The notes beneath the pieces are model-generated. The model had not been told where the DNA came from. It searched no databases and was given only the letters and a program-made list of their open reading frames with translations. Source: JBCCFK01 sp965262315 (GTDB taxonomy: Bacteria > Actinomycetota > Acidimicrobiia > Acidimicrobiales > UBA8592). From it: a DNA stretch of 10,815 nucleotides. Shown piece by piece: positions 1 to 7,364 of this stretch. Each line of letters opens with the position of its first letter. Within the stretch, counting starts at the first letter, position 1. The stretch covers positions 1 to 10,815 of the forward strand of contig CBDHFJ010000133.1 in NCBI GenBank assembly GCA_965262315.1, read 5' to 3'. The position numbers were made by a program, and so were the translations under genes.

Positions 1-22
1 GGACCGCTGACAGGATCCCCGA

Positions 23-904
23 TCAGAACAGCAGGGGGGCCAGGCGGTCGAGCGAGGTGTCGTCGAAGGGGCTGAGCTGGGCCCGGGTGACGCCGAGGTC
101 GGCCAGCCAGGCGAGGCCTTCGACCACGTGGCCGGGCGGGCCGAAGAAGCGGCTGTAGAGCTTGTCACCCATCACCGCCTGATACTGCTTGGTCCGCTCG
201 TCCTCGCCGGCGTTGCACAACACGAACATGCCGATCGGGATGTCCGGGTCGACCGCTCGCACCTTGGCGATCATGTCGATCAGATGCTGATCGGGGATCT
301 CGGCCATCACCGGAATGTCGAGGGCCCCGCCACGGGTCGAGGCGCTGGACGCCTTGATCTCCACCCGATCGAGGTGCGGTGTCACGTCCCGAACCGTGCG
401 AGGGCCACCGACCGACCCGACCAGCGGTGGCGGGCTGTCGGTCACCGGCCCCAGGTTGTCCACGTCGACCGTGTAGTACTCGCCGGTGAAGGAGGCCGCG
501 CCGGTGTGCAGGAGGTCGCGGATGATCTGGACCGACTCGATGAACATCCCGGCCCGGTCCCTGGGCTCGGGGTACTCCATCCCGGCCCGAACCATCTCGC
601 CCTTCGCCCAGCCGGCCCCGAGCCCCAACTCGAATCGACCGTTGGCGACGTTCTGCATCTGCAACGACGCCTGGGCGACCTCGACCGGGTTCCGGAAGAG
701 GTTGTTGGTGAAGGCCGTGGTGATCGTGACCGTCGAGGTCGCCTCGGCAATCGCCGCGGTCGACACCCACACGTGCGGGAACGGTCGATGCTCGGTGAAG
801 AAGTGATCGGCGACCGACAACACGTGCCACCCCTCGGCCTCACGCTGACGGCCCCACTCGCCCGGGTCGACGCTGACATCCATCAAGTTGGTCACGTACT
901 CCAC
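23..904 (-). CDS. LLM class F420-dependent oxidoreductase (luciferase-like)
   Basis: This is a 293-residue protein of the bacterial luciferase-like TIM-barrel superfamily; in Actinomycetota such proteins usually use coenzyme F420 (some use FMN) to oxidise or reduce a small substrate in the cytosol. Visible family features are SVADHFF at residues 30-36, the long conserved block from RNPVEVA (71-77) through NGRFELGLGAGW (88-99), TGEYY (140-144), GGPRTVR (166-172) and a C-terminal VEGLAWLADLG barrel end (261-271). The length is normal for the family. The reading frame stays open far upstream, but that extension is antisense to the crotonase gene, so I place the start at GTG 904. There MEYVTNL begins the first beta strand and a TACTGT -10-like box lies 6 nt upstream, consistent with a leaderless transcript. 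GTG 895 or ATG 883 are alternatives. It is divergent from the crotonase gene. The substrate cannot be told. Confidence 0.88.
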   Translation of the reverse strand: MEYVTNLMDVSVDPGEWGRQREAEGWHVLSVADHFFTEHRPFPHVWVSTAAIAEATSTVTITTAFTNNLFRNPVEVAQASLQMQNVANGRFELGLGAGWAKGEMVRAGMEYPEPRDRAGMFIESVQIIRDLLHTGAASFTGEYYTVDVDNLGPVTDSPPPLVGSVGGPRTVRDVTPHLDRVEIKASSASTRGGALDIPVMAEIPDQHLIDMIAKVRAVDPDIPIGMFVLCNAGEDERTKQYQAVMGDKLYSRFFGPPGHVVEGLAWLADLGVTRAQLSPFDDTSLDRLAPLLF

Positions 905-910
905 GCCCGG

Positions 911-916
911 ACAGTA
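911..916 (-). promoter_or_regulatory. Candidate -10 box for the LLM oxidoreductase (leaderless)
   Basis: On the minus strand the hexamer TACTGT fits the actinobacterial TANNNT -10 pattern and ends 6 nt before the GTG at 904. That would put transcription initiation at or next to the start codon. No Shine-Dalgarno sequence is present before this GTG, which agrees with leaderless translation. A -35 element is weak (GACACA about 17 nt upstream). This is inference from motif and spacing. Confidence 0.4.
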
Positions 917-942
917 CCGGGGCGGCGGGGCCGTGTGTCCCT

Positions 943-948
943 TACGAT
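943..948 (+). promoter_or_regulatory. Candidate -10 box for the crotonase gene
   Basis: TACGAT on the plus strand fits TANNNT and lies about 50 nt before the GTG start at 998, leaving a roughly 43-nt leader that contains a good ribosome binding site. No convincing -35 element is visible. The box lies about 27 bp from the opposing candidate -10 of the divergent gene, so the two promoters would overlap and could be co-regulated. Confidence 0.35.
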
Positions 949-986
949 CTGCCCGGCGACCATCGACCACCTCGTCCGTCCCCCGC

Positions 987-992
987 AAGGAG
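987..992 (+). promoter_or_regulatory. Ribosome binding site deciding the GTG start of the crotonase
   Basis: AAGGAG lies 5 nt upstream of GTG 998. This fixes the start within a much longer open frame whose upstream part is antisense to the LLM gene. Confidence 0.75.
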
Positions 993-997
993 CCACC

Positions 998-1705
998 GTG
1001 GCCGACACCCTCAGCACCAGCATCACCTTCGAGATGCACGGCGACGTCGCCGTCATCCGCATGGACGACGGCAAGGCCAACGCCTTCGGCCACGATGCGA
1101 TCGACGGCGTCAACGCCGGCCTGGACCGGGCCGAAGCCGAGGCGAAGGCCATCGTGCTCGTCGGCCGTGAAGGAAAGTTCTCGGCGGGCTTCGACCTCTC
1201 GATCATGGCCGGCGACGACAGCGAAGCGCGCGTCGCCCTGCTCGGCGACGGGGCCCGCCTGTGCCACCGGCTCTACACGCACCCCCAACCGGTCGCGGCC
1301 GCGGTGACCGGCCACGCCCTGGCGCTCGGGGCGCTGATCCTGGCGTCCTGCGATCTGCGGGTCGGAGCCGAGGGTCCGTTCAAGATCGGCACCAACGAGG
1401 TCGCCATCGGCATGGCCCTCCCCCGGTTCGGTGTCGAGGTCGCCCGCGATCGCCTCAGTAAGCGCCACTTCACCGCGGCGGTGCAGTGGGCGAAGATCTA
1501 CGACCCGGCCGGCGCGGTCGAGGCCGGATGGCTCGACACCGTCGTCCCCGGCGACCAGGTCGAGTCCGAAGCGCTCCAAGCCGCGACGGATGCTGCGGCA
1601 ACACTGCACCGGGGCGGCTTCATCGGGACCCGCTCCAACGCACGATCCGCCGTCGCCGCTGCCATGCTGGAGGGCATGGAGATCGACCTCGCCGAGCTCC
1701 GCTGA
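998..1705 (+). CDS. Crotonase / enoyl-CoA hydratase-isomerase family protein
   Basis: This is a 235-residue soluble crotonase-fold protein; members bind acyl-CoA and stabilise an enolate in an oxyanion hole. The first oxyanion-hole strand is GKFSAGFDL (residues 59-67). The second is AVTGHALALGA (102-112), followed by ASCDLRVGAEGPF and GTNEVAIGMALP (131-142). Aligned by eye to rat mitochondrial enoyl-CoA hydratase, catalytic Glu144 is replaced by Leu113, whereas Glu164 is kept as Glu134. A single glutamate at that place is the arrangement of delta3-delta2 enoyl-CoA isomerases, so plain hydratase activity is doubtful. It is about 25 residues shorter than a typical hydratase (around 260) and resembles the short crotonase group common in actinobacteria. 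The GTG start is supported by AAGGAG at 5 nt spacing. The redoxin gene follows after 69 bp and may be co-transcribed. The family is secure; the reaction is not. Confidence 0.88.
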   Translation: MADTLSTSITFEMHGDVAVIRMDDGKANAFGHDAIDGVNAGLDRAEAEAKAIVLVGREGKFSAGFDLSIMAGDDSEARVALLGDGARLCHRLYTHPQPVAAAVTGHALALGALILASCDLRVGAEGPFKIGTNEVAIGMALPRFGVEVARDRLSKRHFTAAVQWAKIYDPAGAVEAGWLDTVVPGDQVESEALQAATDAAATLHRGGFIGTRSNARSAVAAAMLEGMEIDLAELR

Positions 1706-1763
1706 GCCAGCCGGCACGGAATGCCCGTCTCACCCGAGGGGTTCCGGTGCGGGTCCACGACAT

Positions 1764-1769
1764 GGAGAG
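1764..1769 (+). promoter_or_regulatory. Ribosome binding site of the redoxin gene
   Basis: GGAGAG lies 5 nt upstream of ATG 1775. It selects this start over an in-frame ATG at 1721, whose extension shows no redoxin-like sequence. Confidence 0.7.
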
Positions 1770-1774
1770 TTCCG

Positions 1775-2101
1775 ATGAGTGAGCAGATCGAGGCGATCGA
1801 CTTCTACTGGCGGCAGGGCTGCGGTTTCTGCATGGCGCTCGACCGCGGGCTCACCAAGGCCGGTATCCCCATGAACAAGCTCAACATCTGGGACGACCCC
1901 GAGCACGCCGCCACCGTTCGCTCGATCGCCAACGGCAACGAGACCGTGCCCACGGTGGTCGTCGGCAACACGGCCATGGTCAACCCTCGGGTCGGGCAGG
2001 TCATCGAAGCCCTCGAGGCCGAGGCGCCACACCTGGTTCCCGAGGGTGGGGCCGGGGCGGGCATCGTCGGCAAGCTGACCAGCCGCTTCTCGCGGGACTG
2101 A
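1775..2101 (+). CDS. Mycoredoxin / glutaredoxin-like protein
   Basis: This is a 108-residue thioredoxin-fold protein. Residues 6-12 form the first beta strand, and the redox motif Cys16-Gly-Phe-Cys19 sits in the context RQGCGFC at the start of helix 1. The cis-proline strand is ETVPTVVV (residues 56-63, Pro59), followed by NPRVGQVIEAL (70-80). This order closely matches actinobacterial mycoredoxin-1 (WCGYC...GNRTVPTV...NPS). Mycoredoxins reduce mixed disulfides with mycothiol in the cytosol, so that role is likely if the host makes mycothiol. Compared with the roughly 80-residue core, there is a C-terminal tail (about residues 83-108) rich in Pro/Gly, ending in a basic KLTSRFSRD segment. Glutaredoxin or NrdH-type redoxin are the alternatives; the GNxTVPT context favours mycoredoxin. 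It lies 69 bp after the crotonase gene on the same strand and is followed by a hairpin. Confidence 0.85.
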   Translation: MSEQIEAIDFYWRQGCGFCMALDRGLTKAGIPMNKLNIWDDPEHAATVRSIANGNETVPTVVVGNTAMVNPRVGQVIEALEAEAPHLVPEGGAGAGIVGKLTSRFSRD

Positions 2102-2118
2102 GGAGGCGGGCCGCCTCC
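2102..2118 (+). terminator. Terminator-like hairpin after the redoxin gene
   Basis: A perfect 7-bp stem (GGAGGCG at 2102-2108 with CGCCTCC at 2112-2118) and a 3-nt loop begins directly after the TGA stop. There is no U-tract, as is often the case in GC-rich actinobacteria, so termination is plausible but unproven. It could instead act as an mRNA 3'-end stabiliser. Confidence 0.5.
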
Positions 2119-2150
2119 CTCGGCCACCCGAACGCGGCCACCGCCCCTCC

Positions 2151-2174
2151 GCATGGACGCACGCGCGTCGATGC
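2151..2174. other. Imperfect inverted repeat upstream of the giant membrane gene
   Basis: GCAT + GGACGC pairs with GCGTC + ATGC: a 4-bp stem, one G/G mismatch, then a 5-bp stem around a 4-nt loop (ACGC). It contains the palindrome ACGCGCGT (2161-2168) and lies about 50 bp before the candidate -10 box of the next gene. It may be a second terminator arm, an operator or chance in GC-rich DNA. Confidence 0.3.
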
Positions 2175-2221
2175 GGCAGACGTCAGCCCCTCAACGAAGT
2201 CCCTACGGCCGCCGATGGTTC

Positions 2222-2227
2222 TACCGT
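2222..2227 (+). promoter_or_regulatory. Candidate -10 box of the GT39-DUF2298 gene
   Basis: TACCGT fits TANNNT. It lies 1 nt before ATG 2229 but 7 nt before the in-frame GTG at 2235, which is the spacing expected for a leaderless message starting at that GTG. No Shine-Dalgarno sequence precedes ATG 2229. The true N-terminus may therefore be two residues shorter. No clear -35 element was found. Confidence 0.35.
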
Positions 2228-2228
2228 T

Positions 2229-5200
2229 ATGGCCGTGTCGTTCGTCCGCGCCCGCCCGACGACGAGCCGCCGCATCGCCCTGGGCATGCTGCTCCTCGTC
2301 GCCTTCGTGTTGCGCGTCTGGAATCTGGACTGGGACGAGGGCACCCACCAGCACCCTGACGAGCGGTACTGGAGCATCGTCACCAACGACATCAGCGCGG
2401 CCGGACCGTTCGAGTACTTCGACTCGGCCACCTCACCGCTGAACCCGTACAACTCGGGAACACCGGAGGCCCCTCGCAACACCTGGGTCTACGGCACGTT
2501 CCCGCTGTTCAGTACCAAGGCGACCGCCAGCTTCCTGGCCGACGGGCCCTTCCCCGCAGGCGCCATCGTCACCGTCGCCGACGGGCTGGGCATCGATCTG
2601 CGCAACGATCGGGTGAACGGCGACGGATCGACCACCCGAGTCGACGCGTTCGACGGCGGCTACAACGCGAACCTGGTGGGCCGACTGCTGTCGGCGCTGA
2701 TCGACACCGGCACGGTGCTCATGGCGTACCTGCTGGCGCGCGACCTGTTCGACAGACGCACCGGCATGATCGCCGCGGCGCTGCTCACGTTCGCGCCCCT
2801 GCACATCCAGTACGCCCACTTCTACGGGGCCGAACCCTGGGTCACCTTCTTCGTGACCACCGGCGTCTGGCTCTCGTTGCGGCTCGCCCGTGGCGATCTC
2901 GACCTGAAGCTGGCTGCGGGGATCGGGTTCGTGCTGGGCCTCGGGCTGGCCAGCAAGCTCGTGGCCGTGGCGTCGCTGATCGTCCCTGCCGTCGCCATCC
3001 TCGTCGCCGCGGGCCCGGCGATCGCGCGGTTCCTCGCCTCGGTCCGCGACTGGTTCGTCGAGGAGGCCCGCACGAACGGGTCGGGCTTCGCCGCCCTCTG
3101 CGGCGCCGCGGTGATGGCCGCGGCAGCGGGCATCACGATTCTGGGCCTGCGGCCCGCCTTGGCGCTGGTGGCCATCAGCGGTGCGGTGGCCGCCGTGGCG
3201 TACTCGCTGCTGGTGGTCAGACCTGCCGAGGGCGCCACCGAGACCGCATCGGTGCTGTTCGACCAGATGGCGGATCCGCAGCAGATCGTCATCACCCGAC
3301 CGAAACCGCATCCCCCGCTCCACATCGTGGCGTGGGCGGCCTTCACGGGCATCGTCGTCGTCGCGGCGGCCGCCGTCACCTACCGCTGGTTCCAGCCCTA
3401 CAGCTTCGACGGGCTCATCGCCCGCGACGTTCGCTTCAGCAACGACATCGAGTACCTGCGCGACGTGAACGAGGGCGGCAACGTCCCCTGGGTGGTCCAG
3501 TGGATCGGCCGCACACCGCTGCTCTACCCGCTGACCTCCGCGTTCTGGTGGGGCATGGGCCCGGCACTGGCCACCGCGGTGGGCATCGGCGTGGTGAAGT
3601 CCGTGCTCGACGTGGTCCGACGGCAGCGGTGGATCCTGCTCGTTCCCCTGTCCTACCTGGCCATCATGCTCGGCCTGGTCAGCCAGCAGTTCAACCCCCT
3701 GATCCGGTACCTGCTCCCCGCCTACCCGGTCGCCGTCGTGCTGGGCGCCTTCGGTGTGGCCACCATGTGGAACGCAGGTCGGCGCGCCCTCGGCCGAGAG
3801 GCTCCTGCGGCGCGAGCCACCGGTCAGCTGCTCCGCGGCGCGGCAGTCGGCATCGTCGCGCTCACCGCGTTCTGGGGCCTGGCGTTCGTGAACGGCGTCT
3901 ACAACCAGACCCACCCGCGCATCGAAGCTTCGGTCTGGATGGCCGAGAACCTGCCTCAGGGCGCCGTGCTCTCGTCGCAGATCTGGGACGACGCGCTGCC
4001 GCTGCGAGTGCAGGGAACCGAGGGCTTCGAGTACCGCCACGTTGCCCTCGACCCCTTCCAGGCCGATCGCGCCGGCGGCAAGGTCGAGCAGTTCGTCGAC
4101 GGCCTCGACCAGGTGGACTTCGTGGTGGAGGCGAGCAATCGCATCTACGACTCGGTGTCGCGGATCCCGGCCAAGTACCCCGCCACCAACGCCTACTACG
4201 ACGCCCTGTTCGACGGACGCCTCGGCTTCGAGCCCATCGCACAGTTCCGAAACTCGCCATCGCTCTTCGGCATCGACATCCCGGACCACTTTGCCGAGGA
4301 GACATTCACGGTCTACGACCACCCCACGGTCACGATCTGGGCCAAGACCGCCGACTGGTCCCGTGACCGAGCCACGGCAATCCTCAACCCGGCGAGAGCC
4401 TCCACCGCGCCCGACGTCGTGCCCCGCGACGCGGCCACCAACGCCCTGCTCCTCCGTCCGGGTGATGACGCGCTCGTCGAGCAGGGCGAGACGTTCGACG
4501 AGTCCTTCTCCGACTCCGGCATCGTGGCCTCGGTCCCCTGGCTGTTCTGGATCCTCTGGCTCCAGCTCGCCGCCTTCGCCGTCCTCCCCTGGACCACGCG
4601 TCTGTTCGACCGACTCCCCGACAAGGGCTACGGGCTCGCCAAACTCATCGGCTTCGCCACCATCGGCCTCGCCGTCTGGCTCAGCGTGTCCTGGAATCTG
4701 GTCGACTTCGGGCGAGGCGTCTCCTGGACCTGGTTCGCCGTCATCGGTGCCGCCGGGCTCATCCTGTGGGCACGAAACGCCGACCGCATGGGTGCGCTCG
4801 TGCGGACCAACCGCAGATCGTGGCTGATGACCGAGGTCGTGTTCCTGGGCGTCTTCGCCTTGACCCTGTGGCTGCGATCGGCCAACCCCGACCTCTGGGA
4901 GGCGTACCTCGGTGGCGAGAAGCCGATGGAGATGGCGTACCTGACCGCCATCGCCCGATCGACCGACTTCCCCGCCATCGACCCGTGGTTCGCCGGCGGT
5001 TACATGAACTACTACTACCTGGGCTGGTTCCTCCTGGCCGTGCCCATGCGGGCGCTGCGGGTCGTGCCCGAGGTCGGGTTCAACCTCGGCGTCGCCACCT
5101 ATGCGGCGCTGACAGCGGCCGTGGCCTTCAGCGTGGTCCACAACCTGGTGGCCATCAGTCGGCGGCGCTGGGTCGGCGACCCGGACGCCCCGTCACCGAT

Positions 5201-7196
5201 GCCGGCCCGCATGGGCCTGCTCGGCGTGGTGCTGCTGATGGGGATCGGCAACCTCGACGCCATCCGGCTCCACTACGACCGACTGGCCGCGGCCAATACC
5301 TGGGAGGCGGGCTCGATCCCGGTGGTCAGCCACATCATCACCTTCCTCGGCGGGAGCTGGGCTTGGGCCACGGGAACACCGCTCGGGCGCTTCGACTGGT
5401 GGGCACCCAGCCGGGTCAACCGCGGCAACTTCGACATCACCGAGTTCCCGTACTTCACCTTCTTGTTCGGGGACCTCCACCCGCACATGATGGGCATCGC
5501 GTTCGTGGGCCTCACGGTGTCGCTGGCATTCGCGTACCTGCTGGCCAGCGACGCCGGCGACCGCCGACCACCGCTGATCCTCGCCATCGGACTGGGCGTC
5601 ACGACCGGCCTGGCGCGTGCCGTCAACACCTGGGACCTGCCCTCCGCCCTCATCCTGACCGGCGCCGCCATCGTCATCGGGTGCTGGCTGGCGCCGGCGG
5701 CCACCGGACCGCTCCGCGACCGCCGCAACGCCGCACTGGCGGTCGGCGCACTCGGCATCGCCGTCGGTGTCTCCAACTGGGGCGGCCCAGGATCCACCGT
5801 GCTCCTGGCGTTCCTCGGGATCGGTGTCCTGTCGCTGATCTCGTTGGCGCTGCCCGCGAATGCCGGGCGCCGGGTCAGCACTGCGGTCGGTCATCTGGCC
5901 GCCGCCGGTGTCGCCCACATCGTCGTGTTCCATCCGTACCTCTCCAACAGCGACCCGATCGAGACCGGTCTGCAGCGGGCGGTCGTGGGCTCCCCGTTCG
6001 ACGACTGGCTCGTGCACTGGGGCATCTTCATCGCCATCGCCGTGGCGTTCGCAGCCGCCTTGGCCATCGACATGGGCCGGCGGAGCCGGATGGGTGACCA
6101 CACCCGACCCCTCCCCGCTGCGGTGTGGGACGGATCTGCGTGGAAGGTCATCTGGGTGGCCGCGGTCCTGCTGGCCGCGGGCCTGATGGCCCGCCTCACC
6201 ACCGGCGCCGCGGCCGTCTCGTTGGTCGGTGTGCTGGTGCTCGGCGTGTTCCTCGTCCACGAGATCCGTCGTAGCGAGCGGGACCTGGGCCGAGTCATGG
6301 CGCTCGGACTGTTCGTCCTCGCGTTCGCCATCGCGGGCGGCGTCGACGTGGTCACGGTGACCAACGACATCCAACGGATGAACACCGTGTTCAAGTTCTG
6401 GTTGCAGTCGTGGCAGTACTTCGCGCTGGCGTCCGCATTCGCGGTGTGGCAGGTGGGACGAGTCCTGGCGGAGCGGCCAGCCCTGGTCACCCGCCCGGCG
6501 AGCGAACCCGAGGTTCGACTCGAGGCCGCCCGCCCCTGGCGCGCCAACCTCTGGGGGCTGGCGGTCGTGGTCCTGCTGGCCGCCGGCATCGCCTATCCGC
6601 TGCTCGGCACCCGCACCCGACTCGAGACGCGCTTCGCCGACCTGCCGGCGACGCTGGACGGCCTCGCCTACCTGGAGGCCGATCCTGTGATCGTGCGCAC
6701 CGACCCGGCCGGCGGGCCCGACGACATCCAGGTGTTCATCGGCGAGGACCTGCCGCTCATCGAGTGGATCCGCGCCAACGTCCGCGGCACACCGGTGGTC
6801 GCTGAGTGGGCCGGGCCGGCCTACGACTGGAACGCCCGGATCGCCATCCACACGGGCCTCCCGACCGTGCTCGGCTGGGAATGGCACCAGAAGCAGCAGC
6901 GGTGGTCGTTCCAGTTCATGATCGACGAACGGGTGGCAGCCGTGACCGCGCTCTACACCGATCCGAACCCGGACGTGACCACCCGATTCCTCCAGGCCTA
7001 CGACGTGTCGTACCTGATCGTCGGCACGCAGGAGCGGCGGTTCGGCAACCCGGACGCGCTGGCGGCGTTCGCGACGCATCCGGCACTGGACGAGGTGTTC
7101 GGCTCGGGCGACAACCGCATCTACCGCGTCGACCGAGCCGCCCTGTGGCCCGGCGTCGATCTCGCCGACCTCGAACTCGTCGCCCTCGCCGACTGA
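2229..7196 (+). CDS. Giant membrane protein: GT39/ArnT-like half fused to DUF2298 (Chlor_Arch_YYY) half
   Basis: This 1655-residue polytopic protein has two halves. Residues 1-720 look like a GT-C glycosyltransferase of the GT39/ArnT type: TM1 (about 16-31), then an acidic extracytoplasmic loop with WDEGTHQHPDERYW (35-48; Asp36/Glu37 and Asp44/Glu45 are catalytic candidates). Further TM helices follow, with QFNPLIRYLLPAYP (487-500) and a soluble tail around 555-705. TM helices at about 768-790 and 803-848 link to the second half. Residues 865-1655 match DUF2298/TIGR03662: MNYYYLGW (926-933, the YYY signature), EFPYFTFLFGDLHPHMMG (1072-1089), NTWDLPS (1133-1139), RMNTVFKFWLQSW (1383-1395), then the tail with GPAYDWNARIAIHTGLPTVL (1529-1548) and YDVSYLIVG (1591-1599). 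GT-C enzymes transfer sugars from polyprenyl phosphates outside the membrane; the role of DUF2298 is unknown. Start ATG 2229 or GTG 2235. The gene converges on the Agl23-type gene. Domain assignment is secure; acceptor and sugar are unknown. Confidence 0.87.
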   Translation: MAVSFVRARPTTSRRIALGMLLLVAFVLRVWNLDWDEGTHQHPDERYWSIVTNDISAAGPFEYFDSATSPLNPYNSGTPEAPRNTWVYGTFPLFSTKATASFLADGPFPAGAIVTVADGLGIDLRNDRVNGDGSTTRVDAFDGGYNANLVGRLLSALIDTGTVLMAYLLARDLFDRRTGMIAAALLTFAPLHIQYAHFYGAEPWVTFFVTTGVWLSLRLARGDLDLKLAAGIGFVLGLGLASKLVAVASLIVPAVAILVAAGPAIARFLASVRDWFVEEARTNGSGFAALCGAAVMAAAAGITILGLRPALALVAISGAVAAVAYSLLVVRPAEGATETASVLFDQMADPQQIVITRPKPHPPLHIVAWAAFTGIVVVAAAAVTYRWFQPYSFDGLIARDVRFSNDIEYLRDVNEGGNVPWVVQWIGRTPLLYPLTSAFWWGMGPALATAVGIGVVKSVLDVVRRQRWILLVPLSYLAIMLGLVSQQFNPLIRYLLPAYPVAVVLGAFGVATMWNAGRRALGREAPAARATGQLLRGAAVGIVALTAFWGLAFVNGVYNQTHPRIEASVWMAENLPQGAVLSSQIWDDALPLRVQGTEGFEYRHVALDPFQADRAGGKVEQFVDGLDQVDFVVEASNRIYDSVSRIPAKYPATNAYYDALFDGRLGFEPIAQFRNSPSLFGIDIPDHFAEETFTVYDHPTVTIWAKTADWSRDRATAILNPARASTAPDVVPRDAATNALLLRPGDDALVEQGETFDESFSDSGIVASVPWLFWILWLQLAAFAVLPWTTRLFDRLPDKGYGLAKLIGFATIGLAVWLSVSWNLVDFGRGVSWTWFAVIGAAGLILWARNADRMGALVRTNRRSWLMTEVVFLGVFALTLWLRSANPDLWEAYLGGEKPMEMAYLTAIARSTDFPAIDPWFAGGYMNYYYLGWFLLAVPMRALRVVPEVGFNLGVATYAALTAAVAFSVVHNLVAISRRRWVGDPDAPSPMPARMGLLGVVLLMGIGNLDAIRLHYDRLAAANTWEAGSIPVVSHIITFLGGSWAWATGTPLGRFDWWAPSRVNRGNFDITEFPYFTFLFGDLHPHMMGIAFVGLTVSLAFAYLLASDAGDRRPPLILAIGLGVTTGLARAVNTWDLPSALILTGAAIVIGCWLAPAATGPLRDRRNAALAVGALGIAVGVSNWGGPGSTVLLAFLGIGVLSLISLALPANAGRRVSTAVGHLAAAGVAHIVVFHPYLSNSDPIETGLQRAVVGSPFDDWLVHWGIFIAIAVAFAAALAIDMGRRSRMGDHTRPLPAAVWDGSAWKVIWVAAVLLAAGLMARLTTGAAAVSLVGVLVLGVFLVHEIRRSERDLGRVMALGLFVLAFAIAGGVDVVTVTNDIQRMNTVFKFWLQSWQYFALASAFAVWQVGRVLAERPALVTRPASEPEVRLEAARPWRANLWGLAVVVLLAAGIAYPLLGTRTRLETRFADLPATLDGLAYLEADPVIVRTDPAGGPDDIQVFIGEDLPLIEWIRANVRGTPVVAEWAGPAYDWNARIAIHTGLPTVLGWEWHQKQQRWSFQFMIDERVAAVTALYTDPNPDVTTRFLQAYDVSYLIVGTQERRFGNPDALAAFATHPALDEVFGSGDNRIYRVDRAALWPGVDLADLELVALAD

Positions 7197-7364
7197 CGGA
7201 CACCACGGCCCTCACGCCTCACGAACAGTGGCCAACCAGGTCAGCCGTCCTCGCCCGACTGCTCGCCGACGCCCTGCCGACCGAGCCGCCGGACACCCCC
7301 CCCATGACCGGGGCCCACGAGCACACCCCGGCACTCAGCGAGACCAACCTGCCAGCGGTCAGCT
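7197..7364. other. Convergent intergenic DNA before the repeat array, no gene seen
   Basis: This is the first part of the 313-bp gap between the two convergent membrane-protein genes. I see no gene with a start signal or recognisable product. It holds a run of eight C residues (7296-7303). It also holds two stray copies of GGTCAGC (7239-7245 and 7357-7363), a heptamer that recurs in every unit of the adjoining array. The ACGAACAG at 7221-7228 followed by GGTCAGCCG suggests a decayed remnant of the repeat unit. No strong terminator for the plus-strand gene was seen. Confidence 0.5.

Noticed and set aside
1..22. A feature at the left edge
   Set aside because: There are only 22 bp downstream of the LLM stop codon; too short to interpret.
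128..997. Upstream open frame in front of the crotonase on the plus strand
   Set aside because: It is antisense to the LLM gene, His/Arg/Gly-rich without a fold, and the ribosome binding site at 987-992 fixes the start.
905..1717. N-terminal extension of the LLM gene on the minus strand (open frame to 1717)
   Set aside because: It is fully antisense to the crotonase gene, has an Asp/Gly/Arg-rich shadow composition and shows no domain; the luciferase-like fold begins at 904.
2433..7079. Two long minus-strand open frames (2433-5141 and 5193-7079) opposite the giant membrane gene
   Set aside because: They are GC-rich antisense shadows full of Gly, Glu, Asp, Arg, His and Gln, with no hydrophobic core or recognisable motif, while the plus strand encodes conserved membrane domains.
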